Source: UBA7672 sp038326205 (GTDB lineage: Bacteria; Pseudomonadota; Alphaproteobacteria; Caulobacterales; Hyphomonadaceae). Taken from it: 64,000 nt of DNA. The translations under genes and the position numbers were made by a program. Where the stretch lies: assembly GCA_038326205.1 (NCBI GenBank), contig JBBQJV010000009.1, positions 17,323 to 81,322 on the forward strand, read 5' to 3'. The notes under the pieces were generated by a model. The model did not search any database, was not told the origin of the DNA, and saw only the letters and a program-made list of their open reading frames with translations. Below are positions 62,848-64,000 of the stretch, piece by piece (position 1 is the first letter of the stretch; every line of letters starts with the position of its first letter).

Positions 62848-63489
62848 CTACCGGTTCTTCTTCTTCTTCGGCGTGAACTTCGTCCAGACATTCCCCTTGA
62901 GAACGATCCGGTTGCCGTCGTCGAGAACCTCATAAGCGTCGGATCGCACCTCGCCAATGGGTCCACGGCCGTTGAGTGGCTCCTGCCCTTCAACCCGGCT
63001 GTCCTTGACGTACATCCGGGTCTTCTGAGACGTGAAGGTATAGCCCGCAGCATCCGTCATCACGACATCGCCCTGCAGGTCGAGGACTTCAAGTTCCGCA
63101 TTCCACACTCCCTCACGGGCTTGCACGGTTGTGGAGGTGTGGTCCTTAAGTCGGGGGTTCACCAGATCGACCAGCGAAACATTGTCCCTCCGGCGCTGGG
63201 CAGTCATGGCGGTAAGGGTGTAGGGACGGTCCTGGCTGTCAAAGCCATCGAACCGGGGGGCGTGAACGGTAATGCTGACCCCGGCGGCGCTGCTCGGCGC
63301 GGTGCGGTCGCGCAGCGTGCTCTCGATCACGGTCCCGAGAATCCAGCCGGCGGACAGCACGGCGCCGACGGTGAAAACCAGCCGTAGGATATGCACAAGC
63401 GCCGTCCGCCGGCGCGCATCCTTGAGCGAGATCGCGCGCCGCGGACCCCAGAGGGCCATCGTGTGCTCGGAATGGGCAGCAAGACTCAT
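62848..63489 (-). CDS. lptC: LPS export membrane protein LptC
   Basis: The 213-residue protein has one N-terminal membrane segment (about residues 32-54) and a periplasmic LptC beta-jellyroll: APRFDGFDSQDRPYTLTAMT, VNPRLKDHTSTTVQAREGVW and GDVVMTDAAGYTFTSQKTRM. It joins LptB2FG to LptA. The tail KKKKNR is basic. The IS701-type element starts only about 10 bp upstream of the ATG, so its normal promoter region has been displaced or replaced. It remains intact. Confidence 0.93.
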   Translation of the reverse strand: MSLAAHSEHTMALWGPRRAISLKDARRRTALVHILRLVFTVGAVLSAGWILGTVIESTLRDRTAPSSAAGVSITVHAPRFDGFDSQDRPYTLTAMTAQRRRDNVSLVDLVNPRLKDHTSTTVQAREGVWNAELEVLDLQGDVVMTDAAGYTFTSQKTRMYVKDSRVEGQEPLNGRGPIGEVRSDAYEVLDDGNRIVLKGNVWTKFTPKKKKNR

Positions 63490-63501
63490 GCTTCAGCCTA
63501 G

Positions 63502-64000
63502 TACTACAGTTGCCGGACATCTGATTTTTTGATTCCCTTCCGTGACTTAAGGAGTGGGAACCATGTCGGTAGCCTCGTGGTCTGGATCTTTATTGAAGTG
63601 GGAGCAAGAGCTCAAGACTCTGAAGATCCGCGTCGGACGCGCTTTGCCGCGTCGAGAATTGCGCGAGACGGGCGCGGCGTTTCTCGACGGCTTGCTTTCG
63701 GGGATTGAGCGCAAGACTGGATGGCTGATGGCGGAACAGGCGGGCGCTGAGCGGCCGTACCGCATGCAGGCGCTGTTGGGACGCAGCCACTGGGACGCCG
63801 ATCGCGTGCGCGACGAAGTCCGTGATTACGTGGTGGAGTCACTGGGCGACGCCGATGGTGTTCTGATCGTTGATGAGACCGGCTTCGTGAAGAAGGGGGA
63901 TCAATCAGTTGGTGTGGCGCGGCAGTATTCGGGCACGGCGGGTCGCATCGAGAACAGCCAGGTGGGCGTGTTTCTGGCCTACGCCAGCCGCTACGGCCAG
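63502..64000 (+). mobile_element. IS701-type insertion sequence, left end (cut by window edge)
   Basis: The left boundary is placed at TACTACAGTTGCCGGACATC, directly after CTAG (63498-63501), which fits the YTAR 4-bp target duplication described for IS701 elements. The transposase starts 61 bp inside. The right end lies outside the window, so the terminal repeat and duplication cannot be confirmed. Confidence 0.75.
63563..64000 (+). CDS. IS701-type DDE transposase, N-terminal part
   Basis: The 146 visible residues begin MSVASWSGSLLKWEQELKTL and contain AERPYRMQALLGRSHWDADR, VLIVDETGFVKKGDQSVGVA and RQYSGTAGRIENSQVGVFLA. These are conserved landmarks of IS701-family transposases, with the first catalytic aspartate in IVDETGF. 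AAGGAG lies 9 nt before the ATG. The frame is open to the window edge, so the element is probably intact and may be active. It is divergent from lptC. Confidence 0.92.
   Translation, partial: MSVASWSGSLLKWEQELKTLKIRVGRALPRRELRETGAAFLDGLLSGIERKTGWLMAEQAGAERPYRMQALLGRSHWDADRVRDEVRDYVVESLGDADGVLIVDETGFVKKGDQSVGVARQYSGTAGRIENSQVGVFLAYASRYGQ

Overview
The window is about 64 kb of GC-rich DNA from an alphaproteobacterium. Gene content points to Caulobacterales or a Hyphomonadaceae-like lineage: a tad/cpa Flp-pilus operon, an Entner-Doudoroff set, a two-domain dCTP deaminase, the alphaproteobacterial curli chaperone CsgH, a FYDLN-acid protein divergent from aroA, and the order lptC-lptA-lptB-rpoN-hpf-ptsN. 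This placement is inferred from gene content, without a database search. Most of the window is ordinary chromosome; mobile DNA is limited to a degenerate IS110 remnant, one MITE-like element and the left end of an IS701-type element at the right edge.

Layout. 1-3.0 kb: Flp pilus genes pilA, cpaA, cpaB, cpaC (leftward) and a divergent orphan pilus N-terminal-domain protein. 3-10.8 kb: leftward run of UMF1 transporter, AMP nucleosidase, glycosyltransferase, CASTOR/POLLUX-like channel and two small stress-type membrane proteins, plus one gene broken by two stops. 11.1-18.4 kb: class I ribonucleotide reductase nrdB and nrdA, 4.4 kb apart; each has a tandem pair of NrdR-like boxes with 32-bp centre spacing. 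Between them lie a secreted protein, rpsU with an apparent ATC start, the IS110 relic and a barrel-like protein. 19-29.5 kb: membrane/HTH protein, COG4798-type methyltransferase, ettA, two paralogous lipoproteins flanking a Spinster-type transporter and a PqaA-type hydrolase, a cystatin-like lipoprotein, a MITE, free-methionine-sulfoxide reductase and a MarR regulator.

29.7-39.9 kb: tRNA-Gly(CCC), then zwf and pgl, a curli-like cluster (curlin, csgH, curlin) on the other strand, a hydrolase, edd and eda; together zwf, pgl, edd and eda form a complete Entner-Doudoroff route from glucose-6-phosphate. 40-50.7 kb: cyanide-insensitive-type bd oxidase cydAB with a DUF2474 small subunit, metZ, a YceI lipoprotein with a palindromic operator candidate, apaG, hslO, and folE followed 5 nt later by a BLUF blue-light sensor. 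50.7-58 kb: argD-argF plus a small cysteine-rich protein, a decayed gene, a serine hydrolase, aroA-cmk, the FYDLN protein and tRNA-Ala(GGC). 58.4-64 kb: ptsN, hpf, rpoN, lptB, lptA, lptC, with the IS701-type element inserted about 10 bp upstream of the lptC start.

The observations most worth a second look are the cystatin gene whose stop codon, like that of the convergent neighbour, lies in the CTAG flank of a 103-bp MITE; the apparent ATC start of rpsU; the paired NrdR boxes; the CsgH-curlin cluster inside the Entner-Doudoroff genes; the folE-BLUF pair; and the IS element at the 5' edge of the lptC operon.
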